A stretch of DNA of 64,000 nt from Allantophomopsis cytisporea (Eukaryota; Ascomycota; Leotiomycetes; Phacidiales; Phacidiaceae), in contig CP103025.1 of assembly GCA_024752435.1 (NCBI GenBank), forward strand, positions 806,001 through 870,000, written 5' to 3'. This document shows positions 12,303 to 23,604 of this stretch, piece by piece; position 1 is the first letter of the stretch, and the number at the start of each line of letters is the position of its first letter. A program made the translations under genes and the position numbers. Below the pieces are notes generated by a model. That model had not been told where the DNA came from. It saw nothing but the letters and a program-made list of their open reading frames with translations, and did not search any database.

Positions 12303-14437
12303 AGGGTCCCCATATTTCCGATTATCTTGGATCACGTTCTCGTTCCGGAACGACTGTTGACGCTGAGAATACGATATGCGACCGGTTCTTCCGTGACGAC
12401 ATTGAAGTCCACACTTGAGCAAGTGGATTTCTCTTACCCTAATGCTCCTTCATTGCTTGGCGTATTTGGACCTGTTATATTGTCTCTTCGCGTGTTGTCC
12501 TTTAACTTCTACTCGTGGCTGATAGGAAAGAACTGCATAATACGATAAAGAGGAAGAATGAAAGGGATAATGGTTAAATCGACAGCGGGGACTGAGGAGA
12601 ACACATCCTTTCCCCCCTTTCTTTCCCTTATTATCCCTTGTGTTATATTGTCCTTTCAAACCTTATGTGGAAAATCACCAATCCAAGTATCTTATTCTTT
12701 TCCCCCTACGTTTTTTCTTTTCTTCTATAGTGTGCTCCTCCTCCTCCTCCTCACCCTTATCTTGTTCGCTGGCTACCGGATGTTCACCTTGAAGAAGCAA
12801 GTGAATTACGAAGGAGTTTCCCTTCTTGTACGCAATTCAAGACAAATTTGAAAGGCAAGGAATTGAACGTAGCACAACTCTTAGACCCTATCCAAAATCT
12901 GTGTCTGGTTGGCCAGATTTGACTTGATCGTGACCAATATTGAGCTTAGCTATCGGCCTAGGTTTACCCTCTTCTGACCAATGTTAACAATAAGCCCATC
13001 GCGATCATTCCTTAAAACGGCACTCTAGATGTAAGAATGCATCGACTTGTCGCTGATGTCATCCCTCTCCCTCCCTCCCGATCCCGATCGGAGTCCCTAC
13101 TACTGCCTATCCAATTCTGACAATAGCAGAACTCAATATACCGAGTACCTACCTTCTCGGCCTCTTGTCAGTGCTCGTCATGCTCGTATACAAAGTCAAA
13201 CTCCTACCTCGCACAAAACCAACATACATCGGACCCTGACCCTGAATCTTAAGGATACTACCAAACGCAGCAATGTCTTCTGTAGAGATCCTCTTAGGAT
13301 GAATCCAAGTCGCCTATCTTACACGCAGCTCAACATCGAAACTCAACGCACACCTCCTACCTAGACACCCTCGGCCATACGATCCAGCCATATTGCACAC
13401 TAATCCTGTCCTCAAACTCCCAGAGACTCCGTGCATCATGGCATGCCGCGGTATGCAACCACAAGCGACCGAAACCTTAGCCGCATGCCATTCCACCCCG
13501 CCGGACATACTTCCGCCCACAGCCCTCCGCCTTCCCGCCTGAGTCGTTCGAGTGCGGAGCGTCTGCATGCTGCGTCGTGTAACACATGGTGCGTCGCGTA
13601 GGGATGCGGATGCGGACGGTCAGTGAGTGCTTTCTTCACGTCTGGTTTGAGCCCATTACGGTTTCGGGGGCGTGGAGGCTAGGCCCGGCCGCATTGGATG
13701 AGAGGGTATCGACTTGATTGGAATCGAAGGGCTTGGGTATGGCTGAGATAAAGAGTTGCGAGCGTCAGGGGATGTATGTTTATTAAGTGCTCTGCAAAGT
13801 ATGTGTATATATATATATATATAAACATGTATTGTAAATTACTTACTTGGTGGAGAAGAGGCTACGGGCGTCATGACGCATAAATATATCTCGCAGACGC
13901 AGCCAAGAGCTCGTGGCCATGCATCTGATAAATAATGCATGGTACACAACGTTCTATCTGAGGGCGTGAACACCTTTCGATGCAGAACTATGAACTACGA
14001 AGTGCTTTTTGTGACTGTCGCCGTGCATATATTGTGAACGGCTGTGGATCGATACGAGCTGCTTAGCTGCATGGCTGGGGTTTAAAGGAAGAGTTATGCC
14101 ACCAATTATTTTGTGAGCGACGTGGGACGTTGGGGATGCTGATTGGAATATGTTTTGTAGAATCGAACTTGTCCTGGAATATCTTACTGTACGAATAGGA
14201 GTGTTGACGCCTCTGAAGTGTTATACGCTATTCACATTTGGGTATCACATTGCGCACGAAAACAAAAGAAACAGACACGGCGAAAGCACTGAAGGCGTAT
14301 TGGAGGAAGCCGACGATTGATAATACTAGCATGTACGACTTTCCGGGAAGTCATGACTATGTAGAAAATGTACGAAGTCTCGTGTCGTCATAAATATCAT
14401 CACACCCAGAATCCTTCTACTATCCACAAACAACAAC
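12303..14437. other. Intergenic region between YPD1 and the copper oxidase (convergent)
   Basis: About 2.1 kb between two convergent genes. It must hold both 3' ends. The YPD1-proximal part is T-rich (12600-12770) and fits a 3' untranslated region. A TA microsatellite lies at 13805-13823. Short frames such as 12558-12851 and 13047-13364 show no family resemblance, and I see no gene. Confidence 0.5.
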
Positions 14438-16452
14438 CTACAGCGTGATCTTGATGCTCTGTGCTATACTGGGTGTACCAGCCTCATTCAAAGCCCACAA
14501 CCACCAGTATCCGGGCAGCGCAATACCAGCATCACTGGGGACGGTCATAGAATAAGTCAAACCATCGGCCGTTGCATTGAGAGCAATACGCCGCTGATCG
14601 GTATCAACAGTATGCGTTGCGCTGCCAGCGCGGATCAACGCCCAAGAGTCCACCGCGGCATCAACCGTAGCTTCGATAGCTTCACCGACAGCTACGGTGG
14701 ATTCAGTGACGGCGGTGATAACAGGGCGTGTGGCGTCCGATCCATCGGAATTGTACAGGTATGGTGGTCTATAGATCTGTGCGTCTAGATGGTTCGTAGC
14801 ACAGCTTCCACACACGCCGCCACCGCCATTGATGATGGTACCATCCTTCATAAGTACCCCAGTGCTATGGTAGTTGCGAGGGATGCTCATGGGGCTCATC
14901 TCCGTGAAGTCTTCGGTCTCTGGATCCCACAACTCAGGTGTCAGGATCGACGTGTCGTCCGAGAAGGGAAGCGCATATGTCTGACCACCCGTGATGAAGA
15001 CTTTACCATCTGGAAGCACGATTCCATTAGCAAAGGCGCGTGCATTATGCATACTTGTAAGAGTTGTGACGCTGGCATTGGCATTAATCGCATTGATAGT
15101 TATAATGTGCGCATTCGACGTTGCGTCCGAGTCCTGGTAGCTGGGCGAACCACCAACAGCTAGGATCTTGCCGTTGACTGCATCGTACATGACTGCGTTC
15201 GCATCCATAGCGTCCGTATCTGCGGCTCGAGTCCCGGCAGCAGCGTGAGATCCACTTCCGGTTGTGCCATACCTTTGGGGAAGTCAGTACACATCATCGC
15301 AAATGACAATGCAAGTGAAAGGTTTCAAGGAACTAGGTAAAGGAGAAAGGACGCAGCTCACCAATTCATCGCTTTGCTGGGGCCAGCTTGGAAGACATAT
15401 CCATTTTTCCAAGAAAATAGCCAACCATGATTGTCCTGTCTGAATATTCCTTGGGCATCTGCTGTGAGCATAGGCGCAACAGGGCAACCTGATAGTTCAG
15501 TCCAAGTGTCAGCATCCGGATCATAGATCTCGCCGTTCTTGCCACCATAACCTCCACTCCAAGAGCCACCAATAATGAAGGTTCTTCCATCAGAGACCGT
15601 GGTACTAGCTTGATAACCTCGAGCGATGTTCATCTCAGCCCCACCGACCCAGTCGTTTGGACCAGCTTCGTGAATGGATGTGTTTGAAGCATCGTCGCCG
15701 CCAGTCACGATGATCCGTCCCTCAAAGTCCATGGACAGACCTGGGCAGAACATGTCATGGTTGGTATTGGTAATGATAGCTTCAGTGACGGAGCCGTTGG
15801 CAGGGTAGTATGTTGCTGTGACAGTCTTCCCAGTACCACCGTAGGACTTTGGCGCATAGGAGCTCCAAGCTAGAATATCTCCAGAGGGCAGAATTGCAAT
15901 AGCAGCCGGCACCAGAGGGAAGGTGATTGTCTGGTTCCATTGTCCCAACGTAGCGGCGGAGCTTGCAGCAACAGCTTTAGCAGAAGTAGTTAGGATCCCA
16001 AACTCTGCAGCGCTGGACCAGTTTCCTCTGTTGCCTGCCTCAGACAAAGCCACAAGACGGACATATTTTGCGGATATTGAAGTGAAATTGACCGTCTTGA
16101 CACTAGCATCGTCCAAGAAGGTTCCATAGGCAACTGTTTTCCAAGTCTCCCCATCGGTACTGACTTCGATCTCATGTCTTCCAATGTTACCATTGCTAGT
16201 ACCATCTTGACGAGGAGTGTAGACCAAGCCAGTAACAACAAAGTTAGAAGCTAAATCTATGGTGGCGGTATGTGGAAAACCTGGGTTTGGTGTCACCGAG
16301 TAATCGGTATGCCAGTATGTAGTCACGTTCCCGTCCAATGCATTGGTTCCTGGATGACCAGACTCGTAAGAGTCCACAACAATGCTGTATGCAGCTGATG
16401 CTACCGATGAAAAGCCTAACAGACCGAGGAGGAGGGACAGAGAAAGAATCAT
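14438..16452 (-). CDS. Secreted galactose oxidase-type copper radical oxidase (AA5) with F5/8C carbohydrate-binding domain
   Basis: Copper radical oxidase that oxidises primary alcohols (galactose or related) to aldehydes with production of H2O2, acting outside the cell. Two exons, 16452-15362 and 15272-14438, are joined over an 89-bp GTGAGC...AAG intron and give 641 residues. A signal peptide (about 1-20, MILSLSLLLGLLGFSSVASA) is followed by an F5/8 type C (CBM32-like) domain (about 21-155), a kelch-type propeller and a C-terminal immunoglobulin-like domain (about 545-641). All expected active-site residues are present: Cys236 in NHDMFCPG and Tyr280 in ARGYQAS (the Cys-Tyr cross-link pair), stacking Trp298 in GGSWSGG, axial Tyr498 and His499 in RNYHST, and His584 in ATHTVDTDQRR. 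Splicing restores AMNWYGTTGSGS. The full ligand set favours true AA5_2 activity rather than a dead homologue, but galactose versus other alcohol preference cannot be read from sequence. An ATX1-type copper chaperone lies 1.6 kb upstream on the same strand. Confidence 0.94.
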
Positions 16453-16556
16453 GGCGAAGAACGCTAAAGAGGCCTACAGAGTAGTAAAGATCAACAGAAT
16501 AAGAAGCTTATTGGGAAAAAATTATAGACCACCAAGGCAAGAGCAACATGGGATTG

Positions 16557-16570
16557 CTCATATATACTGT
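16557..16570 (-). promoter_or_regulatory. Candidate TATA box of the copper oxidase gene
   Basis: Read on the minus strand, AGTATATATGAGC lies about 105-115 bp upstream of the copper oxidase ATG (16452). Spacing and sequence fit a fungal core promoter, but there is no transcript evidence. Confidence 0.4.
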
Positions 16571-18058
16571 CATTATGCCGTGCTCTCCGGACAGCCGATA
16601 GGGAAATCGTCATCTTCTTCACCAAATCCTTCTGGATGGCCCACCATCGTCACTGTGGTGTATGACCAAACAAAAAATAAGGTCAATAACTTGAAGCAAC
16701 TGACAGACATATGATAGATAAGAATAACGCATACTAAGCACGTCAAGCCCAGGATCTCTCAGCGCTGCCAGGGGTTATGTTGTAAGTTGGGAATGCGGCG
16801 CTCTCCCCGGCTGCTTACAATTAGATTAAAGGAAGCAATAAAGCTGCTGTGGTTGTGAGGCTATTGAACTATTGAATGCACTCAGCATGTACCCAGCGGG
16901 GGTTGCGTGAATGAGGATGAGGTGAATGACTTTGTAGTGAGCAAAAACATCAGACGAATGTTTCTGACTTGCCAGGTTACGCAGGTGCTTAGCGATATGT
17001 GTCTGCCACACCTGCACGCCCGGGATCTGTTTCTGAAAATAAGTCATGGAAGAGCAACGATGTGTCAATGCCAGTCGCAGATTTCGATGGGGATTGGATA
17101 TTGTCGATAGACTTGATTATCGAGATTCTTAAAGCCACTTTGAACCTTGGACCCTTGATGGCCAACCTCTCGCTAGCATTATGGATAGTCCAAGCGAGAT
17201 AGATAACAGTACTTCTTGGTTACTATTTCTCCGTTGATACACTAAAAGGTCTTGTATGTATAATTGACACCTTCCTGGAGCAGAAGTGGCCGAAGAAAGA
17301 AGAATTGAGTTGTGTGTAAACAAGGGGCGGGATGTTGAAGAAAGTACTTGAATTTAAGCATATTACCGTTTCGGATACCCCACCTCTAACAAACGCGGAT
17401 ACTAGAAACAAGAGAGGGATATTACATTCTCACATGGGTGAACATGGGTAAGCTTACGCATCGCCTCGTGATGGCTGATATGATGGAAGAGTGCCTTGCT
17501 TTTGGATAGACAGCATATCAGGGGTTGAATCTTTTTTGCCTGGTGCCATTGCAGGGCCATCGTAGATCAGATTGGCACTTGAACCTTTTTCCAAACTTTA
17601 CCACATCTAAAGTCTTGCCAACTAGGTAGAGCTCACTCTCCCGGGTATGCAGCCGTTGAGAATTGATACTATCTTGCTGAATATGGCTACTTCCAGTCAA
17701 ACATATGCAGCTAACCAGCCAGCCACTCCAACAATTTTGCCAACGTGCTGTCAGGGATATATATGCACACCTGGATACGAGATTTAGATAAAATGTAGGC
17801 ATTAATCAATGTCGGTAAGAGCAAACGGATGATGAATCGAGGGAATACACCGCAAGTCGAAATGCACCCCGGTGGACATGCAGCAGAACGATACCATAAT
17901 GATGAAATGTTTATAATTCTTCCAGCAGTACTTCGATACCGTGCAGCCGTAGCTCACACATGCATCAACATGTCCTTCCTAAACGCCCGCGCTCCAATTC
18001 CTTTATCATAGTCGCAAACTTCGACCGTGCGCTCTCCAAAATCTAAGCTTTGTTGTCT
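16571..18058. other. Intergenic region between copper chaperone and copper oxidase
   Basis: About 1.5 kb between two minus-strand genes. It should contain the copper oxidase promoter and the chaperone 3' end. No coding frame with recognisable features was found; small frames at 16826-17068, 17518-17802 and similar look random. Confidence 0.5.
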
Positions 18059-18416
18059 TTACTCGGAAAGCTCGATGCTCTTTGTCTCGCCGTCCGCCTC
18101 GCCAGAGTTGACCTTCTTTCCGGTCTTCTTGATGGTCTTGAGCACTGTCTCGTACTCGAGGGATGGCTCAGCGACGACGGTGGCAGTCTGGGAGTCGAGA
18201 GACACCTCATATGACTTAACACCTGCACATAGAAATGGTTAGCATCTGCTCATAAGACTGGAGGCTAAGCACCGGATTGTGTTGCAACTCCGATGGCTAC
18301 ACCTGCCATCCATAGCATATCAACTTACCATCGAGCTTCTTAAGAACCCGATCTACGGCACCAGAGCAACCGCCGCAGCTCATGCTGACATTGAACTTGT
18401 AAGTGTGTTCAGACAT
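18059..18416 (-). CDS. ATX1: ATX1-type cytosolic copper metallochaperone
   Basis: Small heavy-metal-associated (HMA) protein that carries Cu(I) in the cytosol to Golgi P-type ATPases (Ccc2 type) for loading secreted copper enzymes. Two exons, 18416-18329 and 18222-18059, with a 106-bp GTAAGT...CAG intron, encode 83 residues, close to yeast Atx1 (73). The metal-binding motif MSCGGC (residues 12-17) is intact, followed by the HMA helix GAVDRVLKKLDGVKSYEVSL and the strand SQTATVVAEP. The Lys-rich segment TIKKTGKKV matches the conserved Lys region of Atx1 that contacts the copper ATPase. The C-terminus has a short acidic extension. The gene lies on the same strand, 1.6 kb upstream of a secreted copper oxidase. 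Confidence 0.93.
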
Positions 18417-20323
18417 ATTCGATTATAGTAGATAGTTGTCGGAGCGGATGTCGGAGGATTAAGCAGTATTCTGTAGGTGGGCGCGTAAGAGCTTGAACTT
18501 GGTAGTAGCGATCTGTATGCTGGATATGATGATGTGTAGATGTATGTTGGGCTTCAGTACCTTGAGTATTTGTAGGTGTTGGCGGTAGTGGTGGCGGGGT
18601 GAGAACGATCTGTTCTTTGGTTTCGGGATTGAGACAAATCACATAATTACCAATCAATCCAGCGCAACAACTGGGCGAATGTCGCGCAATACTCACGCTC
18701 TCACCTCACCACCTCTTACCACCACCATTATGCTTAATAGTACCAATATTACCACCGTGACATTGATTTAGTCATCAACCACCGTATCATATCATGCTGA
18801 TGGTCGGAATTTGAGCAAGTTGAGCAAGTTATTTACCACAAACTAAACCCCTTTCGTACATTTATTGACCGAAGAATATATTGGATGCAAGGAGCGACAG
18901 AGGTTCGTGCCGCTCCGCACCGGTCAAAGGGACATGCTGGAGTTTCTGCTAAGTTTCATGATCCAGTCAAATGAGAAGTTTATAACCCCCAGACTAAGAC
19001 ATCGACCACGCACAAAGATACAACTATAAACTGTGTAAGTCATGAGCTGTGAATACTGATTTGGAGTATTCGCACATCAATTGCAATTAGATCCTTCCAG
19101 CGAAGTAGGAGGCGTTCTTGATGAAGAATAGCTGATGGACTATCAGATCAATTCTGAAATGCTATTCACCTCGATTCTTTGGGTATGGCCAGGAAAAGAT
19201 TCATCCAGTATCAACACTTGAATACACCAATAGGTATATTTATTGATATCTCATCTCTCTCCGCGACATAAATTGATATTCATTGTGGAAGTGTCGTCAG
19301 CTCAGACTATTCCGGCAATACATTAAGGAAGCCACTCACACGAACATCAAAACACCGTCCGAGGCCCTAAACCCAACGTATATACATATCCCCAGACTTA
19401 CTCATTATAACTTTACTATGAGACTGTCGATCAGCAACCCAGTTGTTTGAGGTCTTACCATGAAACCTGGACAAGTATGGGGTAAGAAGGCTCCATATTT
19501 GATACGAGAGAGTACATGCATACTCCCCAGCTTTGACAAGAACCTCGAATTGTGGTATCAAATCCAATGATACTCAAATATAAACATCTCCCACCAGTTG
19601 ACTACTCGTTACGTATGGTCACATCATATTTAGTCACAAATACAAGAGGAACGGGAGCTATTGTCTGTTTCGAGTTATCAAAGGACATCTCCGCGGCTGG
19701 CCGTAATTATTATGAAGTCTTCTTGTCCTTAACAACTTTCATATGTTGATGAAGTTGTAAGCATTCATATGAAGGAGCGTCTCTAGCATCGATAATGAAC
19801 CTCAGTGGATTACAACGAAAGGTTCTTAGCCTATGTTGACAATTGCCTATTCTATAGATGCAGCAGCTGACTCACTAACAATAGGTCTAAGAATATACAG
19901 TAAGTATGATGGCTAAATTCTGCAAAGTATCTCCTAAGATAGTAAAAATGATACATCATTAGGCTATACATTCTACAGGCTGATTTGGGTATACAGCTTT
20001 ATACCCCTCTAAGCATTTGATGGTAAGGGGATACGGGGATGTGCAAACTAATTATAGATTTCATATATTATACCAAATATCTTGCTTCCTATCGACAACT
20101 ATCACCGCTGTAGCGTTCTTTTGGCGAAAAAGTGTAGAAGTGAGCCCCCATGTAATGACAGGGACCATGGTGCTCACCAAAACGCGGTTTGCGAGAAAGA
20201 TGAACTGTAATAATTCCCAGCACTCCTTATCATTATAGATAGGAATGGATCCAACCAGACTCCAATTGCTAAGTTTGCCAAACACTTTTTGAGATGCCAA
20301 AGAAAATAGTGAACTCCTCACTC
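18417..20323. other. Intergenic region
   Basis: 1.9 kb between the copper chaperone promoter side and the amidohydrolase 3' end. AT-rich from about 19.0 kb. Small frames exist (for example 20061-20339 on the minus strand), but none has a recognisable domain, and I see no RNA gene. Confidence 0.5.
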
Positions 20324-21987
20324 TTATTTGAAAGGCCAACGCCCCTTAACACTTTCTGAAAGCCCTGCTCTCTCCGCAACTTCTTGACTTCTCTTGTTTG
20401 CCTCTTGCCAAACATGTTCCTCGTTCATTGTTTGCAAGCGACCCCCTTCTACAACTTCAACACCATCCACGACGACAAGTTGCACGTCTCTTCCTGTTGC
20501 TGAGTATACCACCGCACTAACTGGCGAGAAGTAAGGCTGAAGATGAACTTTTCTCATGTCAATAGCGATGAAGTCGGCCTTCTTGCCCACCTCGAGACTC
20601 CCGATAGAGTCATCTAGACCGAGACTCTTGGCACCATTGATAGTCGCCATCTCCAAGACTGTTTCAGCACAAACTAAGGTTGGGTCCATGCTCTGTGCTT
20701 TATGAATTATGCCTGCAAGCTTCATCTCTTGGAGAAGATCATTGGTGTTGTTGCAGGGGGCCCCATCCGTTCCTAGACCGACGTTGACACCGGCAGTCAG
20801 CATTTCAGGAACTCTAGCAATACCGGAAGCAAGCTTCGCGTTCGATGTTGGACAATGGGCAACATGAGTTCCGGTCTGTGCAAGAGTTGCAATATCAGAC
20901 TCATCGAGATGAACCATATGTACAAGGACAGTACTAGGTCCTAATAACCCGACGGATGAGCAATAGGACATTGGAGTGTGAGATTGCGTATCAAAGAATG
21001 CTCGATCCGCAGCAACCTCAGCACAGTGCATGGTGATCGGAATTCCTTTTTCTCTCGACAAACTTGTCATCTCCTTGTACAGATCATCAGAGACGCTTGG
21101 CTGTGTTAGCTTCTCCTGACAGACGAGGCAGATAGTTCAGACTTACCCTCCGGGAGTTCTCGCCCCAAACCATACTCGGATTCGATCATTAGCGGCGCCG
21201 TTCCACTTCTCATGCATAGCGAGTGTTCCAAGCAACGACGTCTCACGGTCCTCTATCAACCCCGGATTCATAGCCCATTTGGGGTCCTTAGCATAAGTGG
21301 CAATATCCATAACAATCTTGCCGAGACAGCCACGGATACCACTCTCTTCCACGGCACGAGCGAGTCCATCAAAGCCATATCGATCGGCGAACTACGGCGG
21401 AGTTAGCATGATCAGTACATCATACTTGTGAATGCAAAGTCTGCTATCAGTTTGATCTTGGAAAACTCACCATGCTTTCCAGAAAACACGTTGTTCCCGA
21501 CAGTAGCATTTCCGCTATGGAAATTCGTGCAGCCGCATAGCCGTCCTCAGCCGTAAAATTGCCCTGCAAAACCCAGATTCTCTCGCACAGCCATGACACA
21601 AGTTCCAAATCATCAGCCGAGCCTTTCTTATCATTAGCCTCGATATACGTCGAGAGAAAACACTAGCGTGTGATCTAGCATGGGGGAGAGAAGAGAAACA
21701 CAAAATAGAGATATGAGTTCATGCTATGATACGCAGGATTGAGTCTGGATTAGAGGGAAATACGCACCGCGTAAAAGAGTTTGCGCCGTGTGCATGTGGG
21801 TGTTTATCAGCCCTGGACACACAATATGTCCGGTCAAATCTACGATGCCTTCGTCAGGATATGTGGCCCTGAGGTCATCGCTTTTGCCTATGGCGGCTAT
21901 CTTATCATGGCGCACGAGGATTGCCCCGTCGAGGATGATATCTCGGGTCGAGTTGACGGTGATAATGGTGGCGTTACAGTACAGCAT
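20324..21987 (-). CDS. Amidohydrolase-superfamily deaminase (MTA/SAH deaminase, TrzA/AtzA-like)
   Basis: Metal-dependent hydrolase, probably a deaminase of an aminated purine or related heterocycle (5-methylthioadenosine/S-adenosylhomocysteine deaminase, guanine deaminase or TRZ/ATZ group). Four exons, 21987-21768, 21622-21471, 21391-21147 and 21095-20324, encode 462 residues, a normal length. Introns are 145, 79 and 51 bp; the first and last show CTAAT and CTAAC branch sites. The metal ligands are all visible: the HxH motif in GLINTHMHTAQTLLRG (His64, His66), the His of PITMHCAEV, the His of VLVHMVHLDES, and the catalytic Asp of GLGTDGAPCNNTNDLL. The splice junctions restore LLRGSADDLELVSWL and RTPGGVSDDLYKEM. 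The gene is divergent from an NCS1 nucleobase permease, which suggests a role in uptake and deamination of the same kind of compound. The exact substrate cannot be fixed by reading. Confidence 0.9.
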
Positions 21988-22098
21988 GTTTGATCACTGA
22001 TATTTCCAGCAATGAACAGTGGCTTTCAAGACTGCGTAGTAGTAGTCCAAGGATGATAAGTGATTTAACGAGAAAATCCTTGAGTAGATCCCAGGCTT

Positions 22099-22109
22099 GA
22101 ATATATATA
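22099..22109 (-). promoter_or_regulatory. Candidate TATA box of the amidohydrolase gene
   Basis: CTATATATATT on the minus strand, about 112 bp upstream of the amidohydrolase ATG at 21987. It matches the position of similar boxes upstream of two other minus-strand genes in this window. Confidence 0.45.
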
Positions 22110-23604
22110 GAAATCTCTTTCCTTGCCTTTGTATCATGTTTTCTTCTTTCCTTCCTACCATCTGTTTTATATCTCCATCTCTAACGGGTTACTTAGAAAA
22201 CCCGTCCGCCTTAAGGGTGGGATATAAGCTTCTTCACGTGAGGACCGCCGCATGGACTGCGGGTAGATTACGGTGGGGAGCGGAGACCTGCGCACGGAGA
22301 CATGCGATGTGCACGACACTGAGGGCACACGAGCAGAGAGCAGCGGGCCAAGTCAAGCACCAAGAGGTCAAGCATTTTGTATACTTTGTTTGCAGCGCCG
22401 CACTAAAGTAGCAATCGCCTTGGAGCAGGCCGAGCTCTTATGACTGGCGAGAATTTCAGACTGGCACTGACTGGGCGTACAAGGCGTCGGGCAAGTGTTG
22501 CGGGAATGGTGATAGAATACGAATAAGCAGCCGATGGGAGAAGGATAGGGTTCAATGAACAGTTCAAGAGATTGAGGAAGAAGTCAAGTCAAGTCAAGCC
22601 AAGTCAAGCCAAGTCAAGTCCACCAGTCAAGTCTCGGGTGAGAAAGGCGCGTTCGGTCGGGTGAGTTCGAATGGCGGGGACTTTAGTGACTGCGTACCGT
22701 GCTACGTTGAGCAGAGATAGGGTGCGATAAGCAACGAATAATAGCTAAGACCACCCACCTTCCCTCACGTCATGGAGAGGGGGGTGAAGCGTGCATGCAA
22801 CGAGAAACGAACAGCAGCCACAAGCAACGAGTAGACGCACAAGAAGTAAGCCGCCCGAGCTGAAAGAGATAGATATGTGCCCGTGGAGATAATCGATGAA
22901 GAATTTCATAACGTACGCCTTTTATGAATTGGATTCGGGTCCTGGTCCTGGTCCTGACCCGGATCCTCGTCCTAATCCATGCACATAACCCAAGATTCTT
23001 CTTTGTCTTGGTGCACCATTTTCCGAATCGGATGGATATTCTACTTGCGGTGCTGGGCCAAATCTTCTTAGGTACGCCTTTTGTTACCTGACCTGGCTGG
23101 ACTCGACTGTTGTGTGAGGTAGCTTATGTGCAGATAAGAAATCCTCACACCTTTCCGCCTTTCCCATTCGTCCATCAACGCCTACTCACTGCATGGCTCT
23201 GTATCTCAATCATTTTGCCTTCCACAGATCATCTCCGACCAGCCTCAGTCCCAAAGATAAGTGATAAGTCAATTGCTACCATGCATACATATATATCAAA
23301 TGTACCCTCCACACTTCTGAATGTAGGTAACCCTTCTCTGTGCATGTACATCAACTAAACATCCAAGTGCGACATCACTTGAGTTGGTTCTTATACATAT
23401 TCATTGTGCACTTCAATTGCCGCATTGATTGAGGAGAGGCAAGGTTTTTCTAGATTGTTTGGATTTTCTTCCGTACCTACTATTATTCTGAACAAATTAA
23501 ATTATACATCCTCCAGTATACTTCTTAACCTGAAACCGCTTCCTGCCATAGACTTTGCTATTACTTTGTTGTGTTGCCCTTGAGAGTCCTTTACCGAACC
23601 GAGC
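22110..23604. other. Divergent promoter region between amidohydrolase and NCS1 permease
   Basis: About 1.5 kb between two divergently transcribed genes. It includes a pentamer repeat AAGTC/AAGCC at 22581-22620 and a CCTGGT repeat at 22938-22956. No coding frame is supported. If the two genes are co-regulated, shared binding sites should lie here. Confidence 0.5.
22581..22620. repeat. Pentanucleotide repeat (AAGTC/AAGCC)n
   Basis: Seven to eight copies of a pentamer alternating AAGTC and AAGCC within the divergent promoter region. Confidence 0.85.

Noticed and set aside
12558..12851. 97-codon frame with a Leu-rich stretch after YPD1
   Set aside because: It lies in a T/C-rich 3' region, and the apparent membrane helix comes from a CTC repeat.
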